Shown: positions 1-8,891 of the stretch, piece after piece | Numbering within the stretch: the stretch's first letter is position 1 | Layout: each line of letters begins with the position of its first letter | From: JAYWDA01 sp043779185 | GTDB lineage: Bacteria; Bdellovibrionota; Bdellovibrionia; Bdellovibrionales; Bdellovibrionaceae | DNA: 64,000 bases | Assembly (NCBI GenBank): GCA_043779185.1 | Contig: JAYWEQ010000096.1 | Location: 1-64,000, forward strand | Direction of reading: 5' to 3' | Program-made: the position numbers and the translations under genes | Notes under the pieces: generated by a model | Told to the model about the DNA's origin: nothing | What the model saw: only the letters and a program-made list of their open reading frames with translations | Databases searched by the model: none

Positions 1-1032
1 GAAATTGATCTTGAGCGAAGTAAGACGGTGCAAAAGGTTTTTGAAGTTTTCTTAGAAAAAGAAACGCTTTTAAGCACGGCGAAATTTCTTAATGAAAGTA
101 ATTACCGCTTACCCAAGAAAGTTGAAGGTGGTGGTCAGAAGCAAAGGCTTGATTTTTTCACGGTCGACAACGTTCATCATATTTTGCACAACAAGACTTA
201 TATTGGTGTTCGAAATTATCAGCAAAATGGAGAAACCAAAGAAACCACAGCGAACTGGAAACCGGTCATTGAAAAAGAAGTGTTCAACAAGGTTCAAAAA
301 ATCTTGTCAGAAAATAAAACAAAGCGAAAGCCGTTCACTGAGACGAGATATCCTTATCTTTTATCTGGCTTGATTAAATGCGAGGTCTGCGGAAATTCCA
401 TGGTGGGTAAATCAGCGCATGGTCGTAAAGAAAAGATCGGTTATTATGAACACAGCTGGGCTACGAAAAAAAATGCGCATTTAACAGCAAAGATTTTTAA
501 ATGCGAGCCAACCCGAATTTTAGCTAAAAAGTTAGAGCCGATGGTTATAAGCGAGGTCAAAAAACTTTTAAGCGGCGATCTTTTTGCCAGAAGATTGATT
601 CTAGAAGCTGATAAATTGTTTTCAGAAAACTCGGCTTATCGGGAGATCGACAGAGTTAAAAGATCAATTGCTGGCTATCAAGCGCAGCTTGAAGCCTTGG
701 CTGAAAGATTGTCTGAACTGCCAAGGACTGTCAGTTCAAAGCCAATTTTTAACCAGATGGAAAAGATCGAAAAATTTAAAGCTGAATCTGAGCTCAGGCT
801 TGAAGAAACCAAGAAAAATAACTTGGTGTTAGAAAAACCCGTAGAGCTGAGAGATTTTAAGCTTTTTTTAAACGCTGTGCGCGAGCTTTTTGACAAAGCC
901 GAGAATCCTGAAGCGGTGGCCAAGATTATAAAGCGTTTGATCAGTAAAATAGAGATCGGCGTTGGGTCTTTGAAAATTTATTTTTTTGTTGGTTCGAATA
1001 CTTTGACATATGGTGCGCGAGGGGGGACTTGA
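1..1032 (+). CDS. Serine recombinase, C-terminal part (5' end outside window)
   Basis: The reading frame is open from the first base, so the catalytic N-terminal resolvase domain lies outside the window. What remains is the Recombinase domain (VQKVFEVF to about residue 100), a zinc beta-ribbon beginning YLLSGLIKCEVCGNSM, and a charged, probably coiled-coil segment around residues 200-290. This is the architecture of large serine recombinases that move phages, islands and ICE-like elements by cutting att sites. The last seven codons and the TGA stop are read from the 3' end of the converging tRNA-Leu gene, which suggests the element boundary lies in that tRNA. The family assignment is firm; activity cannot be judged without the N-terminus. 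Confidence 0.88.
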   Translation, partial: EIDLERSKTVQKVFEVFLEKETLLSTAKFLNESNYRLPKKVEGGGQKQRLDFFTVDNVHHILHNKTYIGVRNYQQNGETKETTANWKPVIEKEVFNKVQKILSENKTKRKPFTETRYPYLLSGLIKCEVCGNSMVGKSAHGRKEKIGYYEHSWATKKNAHLTAKIFKCEPTRILAKKLEPMVISEVKKLLSGDLFARRLILEADKLFSENSAYREIDRVKRSIAGYQAQLEALAERLSELPRTVSSKPIFNQMEKIEKFKAESELRLEETKKNNLVLEKPVELRDFKLFLNAVRELFDKAENPEAVAKIIKRLISKIEIGVGSLKIYFFVGSNTLTYGARGGT

Positions 1033-1095
1033 ACCCCCACACCTTACGGCACAGGCTTCTGAGACCTGCGTGTCTACCAATTCCACCACCCGCGC
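1011..1095 (-). tRNA. tRNA-Leu (anticodon CAG)
   Basis: Read on the minus strand this is an 85-base class II tRNA beginning GCGCGGG and ending in an encoded CCA. The acceptor stem pairs over seven positions with one G-U. The anticodon stem CAGGT/GCCTG holds the loop CTCAGAA, giving anticodon CAG for leucine CUG codons. The T arm is GGGGG-TTCAAGT-CCCCC and there is a long variable arm. Its 3' end overlaps the end of the recombinase frame, so the tRNA end is a candidate attachment site. Confidence 0.97.
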
Positions 1096-1105
1096 GTGAG
1101 AACGG

Positions 1106-2035
1106 CTATTTTGTAGCATGCACTCTTAACCATGTCACTTCATGTTTGTTGTGGTGAAGATGAACAATTCGACTGCCAGGAACCGCTAAAAACTCTTTGA
1201 TGATTTCTGGATCAATTTCTCCCTGAAATTTTAGCGTGCAAGCAAGATTTACGGGACTTGCAATCCAGGGCTTTAGAAATTCTAAAAGCTTTCTGGGGTA
1301 ACAAATAATATCGGAAAAAAGCCAGTCGATGGGGCCGATATCTTCGGGTGTTAGTTTGAAAGCATCTTTTTTTAAAGATTCAATGCGTGGCAGTTTTCCA
1401 ATGCGCTCATCCAAGGGCGCTTTATCGACACTGATCACATAACAGCCTATTTGCTGCAGCACCCAGGTCCACCCTCCGGGCGAGCTTCCTAAGTCGACAA
1501 CTCTTTGGCCTGGCTTTAGTTGTACGCCGTGAACCGTAAAAAGTTCCCACAATTTTAAGTAAGCGCGTGACGGCGGAATTTTCTTATCTTCTTCAAATTC
1601 AAATTGTCCCAATGGAAAAAAGGAAAGACTGTGGGGGCTGAAAATGATTTCAGTCGGTGACAGCAGCATCCAAGATCCTAAATGCCGAGGTTTTATAGCT
1701 TGCATAAACTTGAGCGGTTTATTGGGCACTTTTAAAAGTTGAGCCTGAATCAACGCAGCCCTTCGATGTGAGTTTAAGGAGTAGCAGGCCCACAACGGAC
1801 CTTGCGCCTTTAATTTTTTAACCGCATCTCCGATGGATTCAATTTTAAAATTTTGAAGACCCATCCAAATATCTTGAGCCCAAATTGGATGGATCGCAGG
1901 TCCCTTCGTCACGAAAAGTCTTTCATGACGACCGATAATTTCTTGTTTTGTTTCTTTCAGCTCGGCGGCTAATTCTTTTTCAAAACCTAAAAAAGAAAAG
2001 TAGGCCGTCGGCTCAGCAGATCTTAAAGCACTCAT
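1106..2035 (-). CDS. rlmM: RlmM-like FtsJ-family rRNA 2'-O-methyltransferase
   Basis: This is probably a SAM-dependent ribose 2'-O-methyltransferase of 23S rRNA (the RlmM family methylates C2498). The C-terminal half has the FtsJ-type SAM site VVDLGSSPGGW near residue 180, an acidic motif FSDII, a TLKFQG lysine and a C-terminal HNKHEVTWLRVH. The Asp, Lys and Glu fit members of the K-D-K-E catalytic tetrad. The N-terminal half resembles the RNA-binding part of RlmM, though the protein (309 residues) is shorter than the E. coli enzyme (about 366). It lies 19 bases after a small unknown gene and the two are probably cotranscribed. The exact target base is inferred. Confidence 0.82.
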   Translation of the reverse strand: MSALRSAEPTAYFSFLGFEKELAAELKETKQEIIGRHERLFVTKGPAIHPIWAQDIWMGLQNFKIESIGDAVKKLKAQGPLWACYSLNSHRRAALIQAQLLKVPNKPLKFMQAIKPRHLGSWMLLSPTEIIFSPHSLSFFPLGQFEFEEDKKIPPSRAYLKLWELFTVHGVQLKPGQRVVDLGSSPGGWTWVLQQIGCYVISVDKAPLDERIGKLPRIESLKKDAFKLTPEDIGPIDWLFSDIICYPRKLLEFLKPWIASPVNLACTLKFQGEIDPEIIKEFLAVPGSRIVHLHHNKHEVTWLRVHATK

Positions 2036-2054
2036 TTTAGGATGATATCCAATA

Positions 2055-2357
2055 CTAAGCGGCGACTTTTTGTGGCAATCCTGGGTTCAGCAGCCCTCGG
2101 CTTTTCCAAATCACCACACAGTCAGCCCAAAACTTTTCTTTCAGTTTTGTTTCGGCGGGGCCCAGTTTAATTTTTGGAAAATCTGATTTTTCAAAATGGG
2201 CTGTAAATTGGGATTGGTTGCAGGCGCGCAGAATTTTAATCATTAAATTAAAATGGGGCTCAGTGAAAGTTTTGTTATCGACCAGCATTTTGCGAAGACC
2301 TTGCTCGGGTGTTTGGTGCAAAAAATCGTAAAGGCCTGGGATATCATACTGACTCAT
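2055..2357 (-). CDS. Small conserved-looking protein of unknown function
   Basis: This encodes a 100-residue soluble protein with no signal peptide or membrane segment. I do not recognise a family. The first 60 residues look helical with many polar residues; a Trp/Val-rich core (FWADCVVIWKSRGLL) follows. It sits just upstream of the RlmM-like gene on the same strand, 19 bases apart, so they may form an operon. Coding potential is supported by the tight spacing and lack of a better frame. A role in RNA modification would be speculation. Confidence 0.6.
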   Translation of the reverse strand: MSQYDIPGLYDFLHQTPEQGLRKMLVDNKTFTEPHFNLMIKILRACNQSQFTAHFEKSDFPKIKLGPAETKLKEKFWADCVVIWKSRGLLNPGLPQKVAA

Positions 2358-2498
2358 CTTGGGACTTCCTTTCGGTGAAAAGAACCATGTGACTTATTCT
2401 TTATCGGCCAAAAACAAAATTTTTTGAGGGTCAGCCTGGACCTAGGTGGAGATTTTTAAGTCCAAAAAAGGACCGGAATGAATCAGTTCGAGACAACC

Positions 2499-3041
2499 TT
2501 AGTTAGAGGCCATATTTCGAGCGATCTTAAGTTCCGTAAATTGCTGAAGGCAGCTTCCAAATCGCGAAAGTGTTCCGACCATAGTTGTTTTTTCTTCAAG
2601 GGTGAAGGTTCCCATCATATCGTGGACGCACTTTAAGAATTCAGGTTTGACCAAGTTAAGTAAAGATCGGCCCTTCTCTGAAAGCTTAATCACAAAAGCG
2701 CGCCCATCTTTGGAGTGGGTTTCTCTGGCGATCAGCTGGGATTTTTCTAAACCATTTAACAGCCCTGAAATGGTCGCTTGAGTCACACCACATTGAAGGG
2801 CCAGTTCAGAGGGCATCATTCCGTCCGGTTGGGATGACAAAAGTAACAGCAGCATAAAGCGACCGGCAGAAACTCCGTAACTAGAAAAGTAACTTTCCAA
2901 CGAATTTTCTAGATCGCTTGAGATCTTTCTAAGGGTCAAGTAAGTGTAAAACGAGTACGAATCCACTTCTGGAAAGTGTTGTCCAAGGCCCTGCAGAAAT
3001 TCAGGAGTACATGGGACTTCAGACATCAATAATTTAGGCAT
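2499..3041 (-). CDS. MarR-family transcriptional regulator
   Basis: The 180-residue protein has the MarR winged-helix layout. A helical dimerisation segment is followed by the helix-turn-helix MPSELALQCGVTQATISGLL around residues 75-95, where the recognition helix reads TQATISGLLNGLEKSQL. The wing is IARETHSKDGRAFVIKLSEKG. Such proteins bind DNA as dimers and are usually released by small aromatic or oxidising ligands. The ATG start has a GAGG Shine-Dalgarno sequence about seven bases upstream. Its nearest neighbours are unrelated, so the regulon is unknown; autoregulation is the likeliest default. Confidence 0.9.
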   Translation of the reverse strand: MPKLLMSEVPCTPEFLQGLGQHFPEVDSYSFYTYLTLRKISSDLENSLESYFSSYGVSAGRFMLLLLLSSQPDGMMPSELALQCGVTQATISGLLNGLEKSQLIARETHSKDGRAFVIKLSEKGRSLLNLVKPEFLKCVHDMMGTFTLEEKTTMVGTLSRFGSCLQQFTELKIARNMASN

Positions 3042-3168
3042 TTCTAACCTCGTCGCTAGGCAGTTCGCTGATTTAGGAATTAGATGGTTACTCGCATTCT
3101 AGCAAAGTTGCAAAGATTTTTTAACAACTTTTAGAATGTGTGTAAAAATTCACATATATTTTCTTTGT

Positions 3169-5139
3169 TTAGCGGTTCGTCGATTCGATTCTTTTAAGAC
3201 TTTGGGTCATTTCTTTTAGATCAAGAACTGTTAGGGGTCTTTTTCCAAAAGTGAAGTTCACATATCTTTGAACTATAGCTTCAAAGTCATTTGACCTCTC
3301 TGGCCACATTGAACTGAGGCGAAGGCCAAAGCTGATCGGGCCTTCCCAAGCGTCTTTGGGCAAGCCTTGCTTTACTGACCATAGCAAAAGTCTTTTGTAA
3401 AAATACCTCACTAAGTTTTTGCGCTCCTGCCAGAAATTCCAAAGGCGAACAATCATAAAGGCAGCTAAGGTTGCGGTAAAAAATAGAAATAAAAGAATAG
3501 GAAATGAAAATGGGAGTTTTTTCAAAAGCTCGCTTTGGCGATCCAAATTAAAATCAAGCAACCACTGGGTCCAAAAAAAATTGAGGCTATCTATATATGT
3601 GGTTAAATAATCGTAAACCGTAAATAAAAAAAACTCGCCACTGTTTTTTTGTCTGATACTAAGGCCACGCAGATTTTCAGGTAATTTTAGATATTCAGCA
3701 GCGCCCATTTCAATTCTGGCTGGGGCGACAAACTCCACCATATCAGCGCGAACCCATTCCCCCTGATCATTGACGTATTCATTCCAGGCATGAGCGTCTT
3801 GGGCTTTCACCGAATAAAAATTGCCGATCGAATTATATTCACCCCCCTGGTAGCCAATCACCACCCGAGCTGGAATTCCGGCGGCTCGGGCCAGAATCGC
3901 AAAGCTAGAGGCAAAATGTTCACAGTATCCTTTTTTAACACGAAATAAAAAATCATCGACATTATGTTCATCCATTGGGCCTGGATTTAAAGTGTAAATA
4001 AAGTTTTGATCGAAAAAAAAATTGGTTATTTTATGAACGATATCGTTCCGGGATTGAGTTCCCTTTTTTAAGCTTTCAACAAGCTTCATCAATCGCTGGC
4101 TACTGGGCGGGATCTTTAAGTAACTGACTTCATCTTTTGGAGAAACAATCAGGGCTAAGTCGCTTTGCCCTCTGATCGTTGTCCTTATGTTAAGTATTTC
4201 CGAGGTTTGATACAGGCCCTCACGGGTTCTTAAAAGTGGAAGACTTCCCATCATTTGAAGGGGGTGGTCTAAAGGAAAAAGCCATTGCTGTGACGTGGGC
4301 TCCATAGTCACTCTATATTCTATAAGTTCTGTCTTTGAAGGATGTTGAACAAAGTCTTCTGTCGGAGGTCCTTGAACCCACCGAAACCCATCGTTAGATC
4401 TTAGATTTAAGCCACGCCAGTACAATTTCGAATGATCAATATAAACATCTCCGGTCACTTCGGCCCTGAAAATTAATTCCTGACTTTGGGCCAACTGGCT
4501 GATGCGTCCAGGATGAATTTCATGGCCAAAGCCAGAAACCGCAACACCGCCAGATGCTAAGTCTGATTTTAAAAGGTAAGAATTTAAACGCGGAAATGAA
4601 AAATAAAGCACGAGGGCTAAGGGCAGCGACACGACAGCCACCTTAATAAAATAAAAACGCGTGCGCCAAGCTAAGAAGCTATTTTGTGTTCGGCATGAAA
4701 TTAAAGCCAGCCATAAATGATACACCAGCCATGCCGTGACTGGCAAAATCCAGAAATCGATGGAAAATAAATACTTAGACGAGATTAAAAGCATTAATAA
4801 CAAAACAATCAAAAGGTGATCTCTTAAGTTTTTATATTCAAGAATTTTCAGAAGGCAAAGGCAGCTAAAAAAGATCGAAGAGGAATCTCTGTCAAAAATG
4901 GTCTTATAAATTCCTAACACAACGGCTAGAAGAATCAGTGTTAAGGAATTGGTCAACCAGGGTCGCGGAAGGGGCAATAATTTTTTTTCTCCTAAAAATC
5001 GCCAAATAAGGGTCGCTAAAATGATCAGTGAATACCAAATCGGAAATTCTAAGCTTAATAAAAAAAGACTTCCAATTGTTGCAATGATTAAATGAGTATT
5101 TTTATAAAACTTAAGTTCCAAGATTCTGATCCTGACCAT
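3169..5139 (-). CDS. TgpA-like membrane transglutaminase/protease (DUF3488)
   Basis: This 656-residue inner-membrane protein starts with about six hydrophobic helices (residues 10-190), then a large periplasmic part, a transglutaminase-like core near residues 385-470, and a further membrane helix around 545-565 before a cytosolic tail. The core shows the expected triad: Cys in KKGYCEHFASSF, His in QDAHAWNEY, Asp in WVRADMVEF. The Arg-rich GIPARVVIGYQGGE lies between them. It is the last gene of a MoxR-DUF58-TgpA operon and overlaps the DUF58 gene by 29 bases. This trio is widespread and tied to envelope functions, but the substrate is unknown. Confidence 0.88.
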   Translation of the reverse strand: MVRIRILELKFYKNTHLIIATIGSLFLLSLEFPIWYSLIILATLIWRFLGEKKLLPLPRPWLTNSLTLILLAVVLGIYKTIFDRDSSSIFFSCLCLLKILEYKNLRDHLLIVLLLMLLISSKYLFSIDFWILPVTAWLVYHLWLALISCRTQNSFLAWRTRFYFIKVAVVSLPLALVLYFSFPRLNSYLLKSDLASGGVAVSGFGHEIHPGRISQLAQSQELIFRAEVTGDVYIDHSKLYWRGLNLRSNDGFRWVQGPPTEDFVQHPSKTELIEYRVTMEPTSQQWLFPLDHPLQMMGSLPLLRTREGLYQTSEILNIRTTIRGQSDLALIVSPKDEVSYLKIPPSSQRLMKLVESLKKGTQSRNDIVHKITNFFFDQNFIYTLNPGPMDEHNVDDFLFRVKKGYCEHFASSFAILARAAGIPARVVIGYQGGEYNSIGNFYSVKAQDAHAWNEYVNDQGEWVRADMVEFVAPARIEMGAAEYLKLPENLRGLSIRQKNSGEFFLFTVYDYLTTYIDSLNFFWTQWLLDFNLDRQSELLKKLPFSFPILLFLFFTATLAAFMIVRLWNFWQERKNLVRYFYKRLLLWSVKQGLPKDAWEGPISFGLRLSSMWPERSNDFEAIVQRYVNFTFGKRPLTVLDLKEMTQSLKRIESTNR

Positions 5140-6112
5140 ATAAAGCTAAACTTGTAAGACATTTTAAATAGTGACCTCGCCCGCGCTGGCTTTGAAGATT
5201 CATCCCAGGGAGTTCTAAGGAATATTGAAAGCCCTTTGCTTCCGCAATTTCAATCCATAAGGCCAACTGGCTCAGCCGTGATTCAACATCGCCTTTAAAT
5301 AAGGTGTTCTCCCAGCGCAAGTGGACCTCCTGAGAGCGAAAACTCTGATAATCTTTCACCAGCATTTTTTCAGTTCTGGCATAGGCTTTCCAATCCACCT
5401 GACGGAAAGAGTCTCCAGTCTCAAACTTTCGATGGCCGGCAAATTCAGAGTCCGTGCCAGTTTTACGATCGACGATTCGACTGTCCTCAATGTCTTCTAG
5501 ATTTCCATCAACGGGAAACTGTGAGACTCCCGCTGGCGCGGGAAAGACAACGAAAGTTTCTTTTGAGCGCGACACTTTCCAAGAGTTTAAAAGATAAAAG
5601 GGAAATGTCGTGCTGACGCTTAGTTTTGGCACTGTCTGTAAACCGCGCGAGTAGCCGTCCAGTTCTATGCGAGCTTGATAAACCGAATTTGCAGGAATTT
5701 CTGCAATGATCGTTTTTTTATGGGGCTTCTGGTAAACTTCAATGAAAGACTTTGCCCGCAAACTGCTGTTAAAAAGAGTGACAAGGGCAAAAGTCGGCAC
5801 TCCGGCGAACACATCCTGAATTTCAACACTTTCGATTTTAATCGTTGAGACATTGTCATTGGTCAGCCGCAAAGAGGTGACACCAATGCTTGTTAAAAAA
5901 AAAGTATAAAGGTAAAGAAAATTATTCCCGCTGGCGAAAGAGGAATAAAGAAGAACCAAAATAATGACTGAAAAACAAAAGCCAAAACCTGTTGGAATGA
6001 TATAAGTTTTATTTTTTTTTTGGTTTGGAATCAGATTCTTAAATTGGAACTTCGACTTCTCGAAGAATCTGTTCAGCCATTGCAACGCCACGATGCACCC
6101 CTTCATTGCCAC
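5111..6112 (-). CDS. DUF58 protein, MoxR partner
   Basis: This is a DUF58/VWA-like protein of 333 residues. After a basic N-terminus come two membrane helices (about residues 40-85), then a soluble domain with the DUF58 signature around residues 215-255: SEFAGHRKFETGDSFRQVD followed by WKAYARTEKMLVKDY. It probably acts with the adjacent MoxR ATPase as a chaperone-like pair for an envelope process involving the following transglutaminase. The ATG start chosen overlaps moxR by 74 bases. A GTG or TTG start within the next 30 bases is possible, but any start before the first helix still overlaps. Confidence 0.86.
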   Translation of the reverse strand: MAMKGCIVALQWLNRFFEKSKFQFKNLIPNQKKNKTYIIPTGFGFCFSVIILVLLYSSFASGNNFLYLYTFFLTSIGVTSLRLTNDNVSTIKIESVEIQDVFAGVPTFALVTLFNSSLRAKSFIEVYQKPHKKTIIAEIPANSVYQARIELDGYSRGLQTVPKLSVSTTFPFYLLNSWKVSRSKETFVVFPAPAGVSQFPVDGNLEDIEDSRIVDRKTGTDSEFAGHRKFETGDSFRQVDWKAYARTEKMLVKDYQSFRSQEVHLRWENTLFKGDVESRLSQLALWIEIAEAKGFQYSLELPGMNLQSQRGRGHYLKCLTSLALYGQDQNLGT

Positions 6113-6956
6113 CCATGCGATGACTAGTGACTGAAACCCAAACGGCCTGCACGTCCTCCGGGATCACCATATTTCGCCCTTGCAGCCAGGCCCACGAGCG
6201 AGCGGCCTTCGCAATATCCATTCCAGCTCGTGTCGACAGGCTAGCAAATCGAGACTCAATTTTTTTTCGTGTGAAAAGCACAAGTTTCGAAATATATTCA
6301 GCTAAGGTTTCAGAAATTTGAACCTGCAAAACTAATTGTTGGATTGTCAGGACATCCTGGGGACTTAGCAGTGGCTTTAACGATTGAAGCAATTTTTTTG
6401 GATCGTAGCCTTGGAATAATTTCATTTCTGTTTGAATCGAGGCTGTTTTTAGCTCAAGGCTCATTAAAAAGCGATCGAGCTGACTTTCTGGTAATGGAAA
6501 TGTTCCCAACTGTAAATGGGGATTCTGGGTGGCAACGATCAAAAAAGGCTTTGGAAGGATATGTGTTTCGCGATCGACAGTGACTTCGCCCTCTTCCATT
6601 GCTTGCAAGAGGGCACTTTGCGTTTTTGGGTTGGCTCGATTCAGTTCATCGGCAAGAACAAGTTCTCCGAACAAGGGGCCTTTATAAAATTTAAAACTTT
6701 TGTTATCGCGATCATAGATATTATTTCCGACAATATCGGCCGGTAAAAGATCACTGGTAAATTGAATGCGAGCAAAATCAAGACCCAAAAGTTTCGCCAA
6801 GGCTTGCACCAAAGTTGTTTTTCCAACACCCGGTGCATCTTCAATTAATAAATGACCTTCGGCAAAGAGGCAGGTCAGTGCAAGACGGGTTTCATGTTCC
6901 TTATCTAAGACAATTTGACAAAGCTGCTGATGAAGTGCTGAAACTTTTTCGTGCAT
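6039..6956 (-). CDS. MoxR-family AAA+ ATPase
   Basis: This is a 305-residue AAA+ protein of the MoxR branch. Walker A is EDAPGVGKTTLVQ near residue 40, Walker B is LVLADELNRANPKTQ near residue 100, and sensor I is IVATQNPH. The C-terminal lid domain contains LSTRAGMDIAKAARSWAWL. MoxR ATPases remodel or activate partner proteins encoded next to them, here the DUF58 and TgpA-like proteins. It is the first gene of the operon. The ATG has no strong Shine-Dalgarno sequence that I can see. The family is clear; the process served is not. Confidence 0.93.
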   Translation of the reverse strand: MHEKVSALHQQLCQIVLDKEHETRLALTCLFAEGHLLIEDAPGVGKTTLVQALAKLLGLDFARIQFTSDLLPADIVGNNIYDRDNKSFKFYKGPLFGELVLADELNRANPKTQSALLQAMEEGEVTVDRETHILPKPFLIVATQNPHLQLGTFPLPESQLDRFLMSLELKTASIQTEMKLFQGYDPKKLLQSLKPLLSPQDVLTIQQLVLQVQISETLAEYISKLVLFTRKKIESRFASLSTRAGMDIAKAARSWAWLQGRNMVIPEDVQAVWVSVTSHRMGGNEGVHRGVAMAEQILREVEVPI

Positions 6957-7086
6957 AAAACTAAATGACCTCAGTCACATCATCCTCTGGAAAAATAAGT
7001 TTTTAAAGTCGGGTTCGGACGACAGATAACTTATTCGACCTTGATATTGGGACCAAGGTCGAGCCAGAAAGCCATCGAAGTAGAAA

Positions 7087-8283
7087 TCAATATAAAAGAA
7101 ACTTGGACCGCTGCTTTTTCCAGAAATTTTCGTCAGGAATCAGAAGGCGATCAAAGTCAGCCGCTGTGGTTTTTGGATCGTCCACCCACAGCCGTAAATC
7201 AGGCCCGCCATTAATCAAATCGATCGCTAAACGATCGAATTCATATTCATAGGGGAAATCTCGCCATAATGGATAATCGGGTTGATGAATCTTGAGCGCT
7301 TTAAAAAATAAAGCCGTCAGGCGATAAGGCTTAAAAATTTGATGTTTGTAAGACGGGTGGTCAACGTGAATTTGAAATCCCTGGCAAAGTGTTTTCTGAT
7401 GCTTGTGAAACGTGGGCTCAAAATAACAAGGTCGCACAATGCATCCTTTCAGCCACTGAGGAGCAAATTTTTGCATGGTCTTTAAAATAGACAGCATATC
7501 AATGTCCGGAGCCCCGATCAGTTCTAAAGCTTTTGTGGTGCCACGCCCCTCGGATAATGTGGTGCCTTCCACCATGACGGTGCCAGGAAAACATTTTGCC
7601 ATATGGGGAGTCGCCGCATTGGGACTTGGATTCAACCAAGACATCTGAGCGGGCCAGCCGAAATAAGGTCCTTGATCAGGTTTATAGCCGTCCATTTTTA
7701 TAATTCTTAAATCAACATTGATTTTGAAATGATCTTTAAACCAAAGGGCGGCCTCTCCTAAGGTCAGACCATGGCGCATGGGCAATGGACCTGCGCCAAC
7801 AAAACTTTCCCAACCAGGCTTCAGCAAACTGCCTTCGATAGGACGCCCTGCGGGGTTAGGACGATCTAAAACCCAAAGAGACTTATCATTTTTTGCACAA
7901 GCTTCCATCATGTATCTAAGGGTTGTTAAAAAAGTATAAATCCGAGTGCCCACATCTTGCAGATCAAAAAGAACAATATCAAGTTCCTGCATGGCTTTGT
8001 CTGTCGGCCGTCGAGTTTTTCCATAAAGACTGTAGACCGGAATATGATAAATGGGATCAATAAAATCTTCGGTTTCGATCATGTTGTCTTGTTTTTCGCC
8101 GCGCAGGCCATGCTGTGGACCAAAGGCTGACACGATTTTAAATTTATTTTTAACTAAAGCATCCAAAGAATGGACTAAGTTTGAAGTGACTGAAGCCGGG
8201 TGGGCGACCAAAGATAATTTTTTTCCCTTTAGCTCCTTTTTTAATTTTGCGTTGCTGATCAGTCGATCAATGCCAAGCTTCAC
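7087..8283 (-). CDS. DUF1343 / NamZ-like exo-N-acetylmuramidase
   Basis: The protein (398 residues) matches DUF1343, the GH171 family whose founding member NamZ removes terminal MurNAc from peptidoglycan fragments. Recognisable parts are the N-terminal Rossmann-like segment (LSLVAHPASVTSN), SAFGPQHGLRGEKQD, LFDLQDVGTRIYTFLTTL, the strongly conserved WVLDRPNPAGRPIEGSLL and the MRHGLTLGEAALWF stretch. There is no signal peptide, so it would act in the cytosol, perhaps in cell-wall recycling or digestion of prey wall fragments. It overlaps the preceding DOMON-like gene at the stop/start junction, indicating coupled translation. Confidence 0.88.
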   Translation of the reverse strand: MKLGIDRLISNAKLKKELKGKKLSLVAHPASVTSNLVHSLDALVKNKFKIVSAFGPQHGLRGEKQDNMIETEDFIDPIYHIPVYSLYGKTRRPTDKAMQELDIVLFDLQDVGTRIYTFLTTLRYMMEACAKNDKSLWVLDRPNPAGRPIEGSLLKPGWESFVGAGPLPMRHGLTLGEAALWFKDHFKINVDLRIIKMDGYKPDQGPYFGWPAQMSWLNPSPNAATPHMAKCFPGTVMVEGTTLSEGRGTTKALELIGAPDIDMLSILKTMQKFAPQWLKGCIVRPCYFEPTFHKHQKTLCQGFQIHVDHPSYKHQIFKPYRLTALFFKALKIHQPDYPLWRDFPYEYEFDRLAIDLINGGPDLRLWVDDPKTTAADFDRLLIPDENFWKKQRSKFLLY

Positions 8284-8820
8284 TTAGGACTCCTTTTGAA
8301 TATCTAGAATAAAATGATCTGGATGATGAAAATCCGGCTGTTTCTGCGTGTGCTTTAAACTCCAGTAGCTTTTTTGATCGTCCACAGTCTCTATGACAGC
8401 AGAAAGGTGAGCCTTGAAATTTGTCCCTGCGGGGAAGGCTATTTTTGAAAAATCAATTTGCGCTTTCAGATGCCATTCAGTTGAAAACATCTCAGTTGTC
8501 AGGGGCAAATTTGAAACGCGTTCCTCTGATAAAAGGTTTTTTCTATAACCGTCTAGCAAATAAATATTCCAGGCCCCCGTGGGCGAAAAATTAGCCTCCC
8601 AATAGGCCTGGCCAGAATGAGGCTTCAAAAACCACTCAAAACAGGTTGTTTTCCATAAACCGTCAGCTCTTTCTGTTATTTGTTCCCTTGGCGAAAGGCC
8701 CCGAATATTTTGTAAGGGACCTGTCACAATGTATTTTGCCGTCAGAATATCTCCGGCCCATTGCAGGGCACCCGAAATGGAAAAAAGATTGTCACCAGTT
8801 TTAAATGGTCGAAGGTTCAT
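8284..8820 (-). CDS. DOMON-like domain protein
   Basis: This 178-residue protein resembles the DOMON-like beta-sandwich group often found with cell-wall recycling genes. The core motif is GLWKTTCFEWFLKP near residue 55, followed by YWEANFSPTGAWNIYLLDGY. It ends with YWSLKHTQKQPDFHHPDHF, also typical of the group. DOMON folds bind haem or sugars; the ligand here is unknown. There is no signal peptide. It is directly upstream of, and abuts, the NamZ-like gene, which supports a shared role in handling muropeptide sugars. That role is inferred. Confidence 0.75.
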   Translation of the reverse strand: MNLRPFKTGDNLFSISGALQWAGDILTAKYIVTGPLQNIRGLSPREQITERADGLWKTTCFEWFLKPHSGQAYWEANFSPTGAWNIYLLDGYRKNLLSEERVSNLPLTTEMFSTEWHLKAQIDFSKIAFPAGTNFKAHLSAVIETVDDQKSYWSLKHTQKQPDFHHPDHFILDIQKES

Positions 8821-8836
8821 TCGTTGAGTCTAAGAC

Positions 8837-8865
8837 TTGTTCACATCCTTGCGCAATATGATAAT
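8837..8865 (+). promoter_or_regulatory. Predicted sigma-70 type promoter for the 8892 gene
   Basis: TTGTTC and GATAAT are separated by 17 bases and lie about 27 bases upstream of the ATG at 8892. An AAGGA-type Shine-Dalgarno sequence follows. The match is reasonable but not perfect, and no experimental start is known. Confidence 0.5.
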
Positions 8866-8891
8866 ATGGACTTTTAAGAAGGAAATTTAGA

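Noticed and set aside
3040..3168. AAAGTTG/CAACTTT inverted repeat between the MarR and TgpA genes as an operator
   Set aside because: The 14-base loop and AT-rich context make chance likely; recorded only as a possible MarR site.
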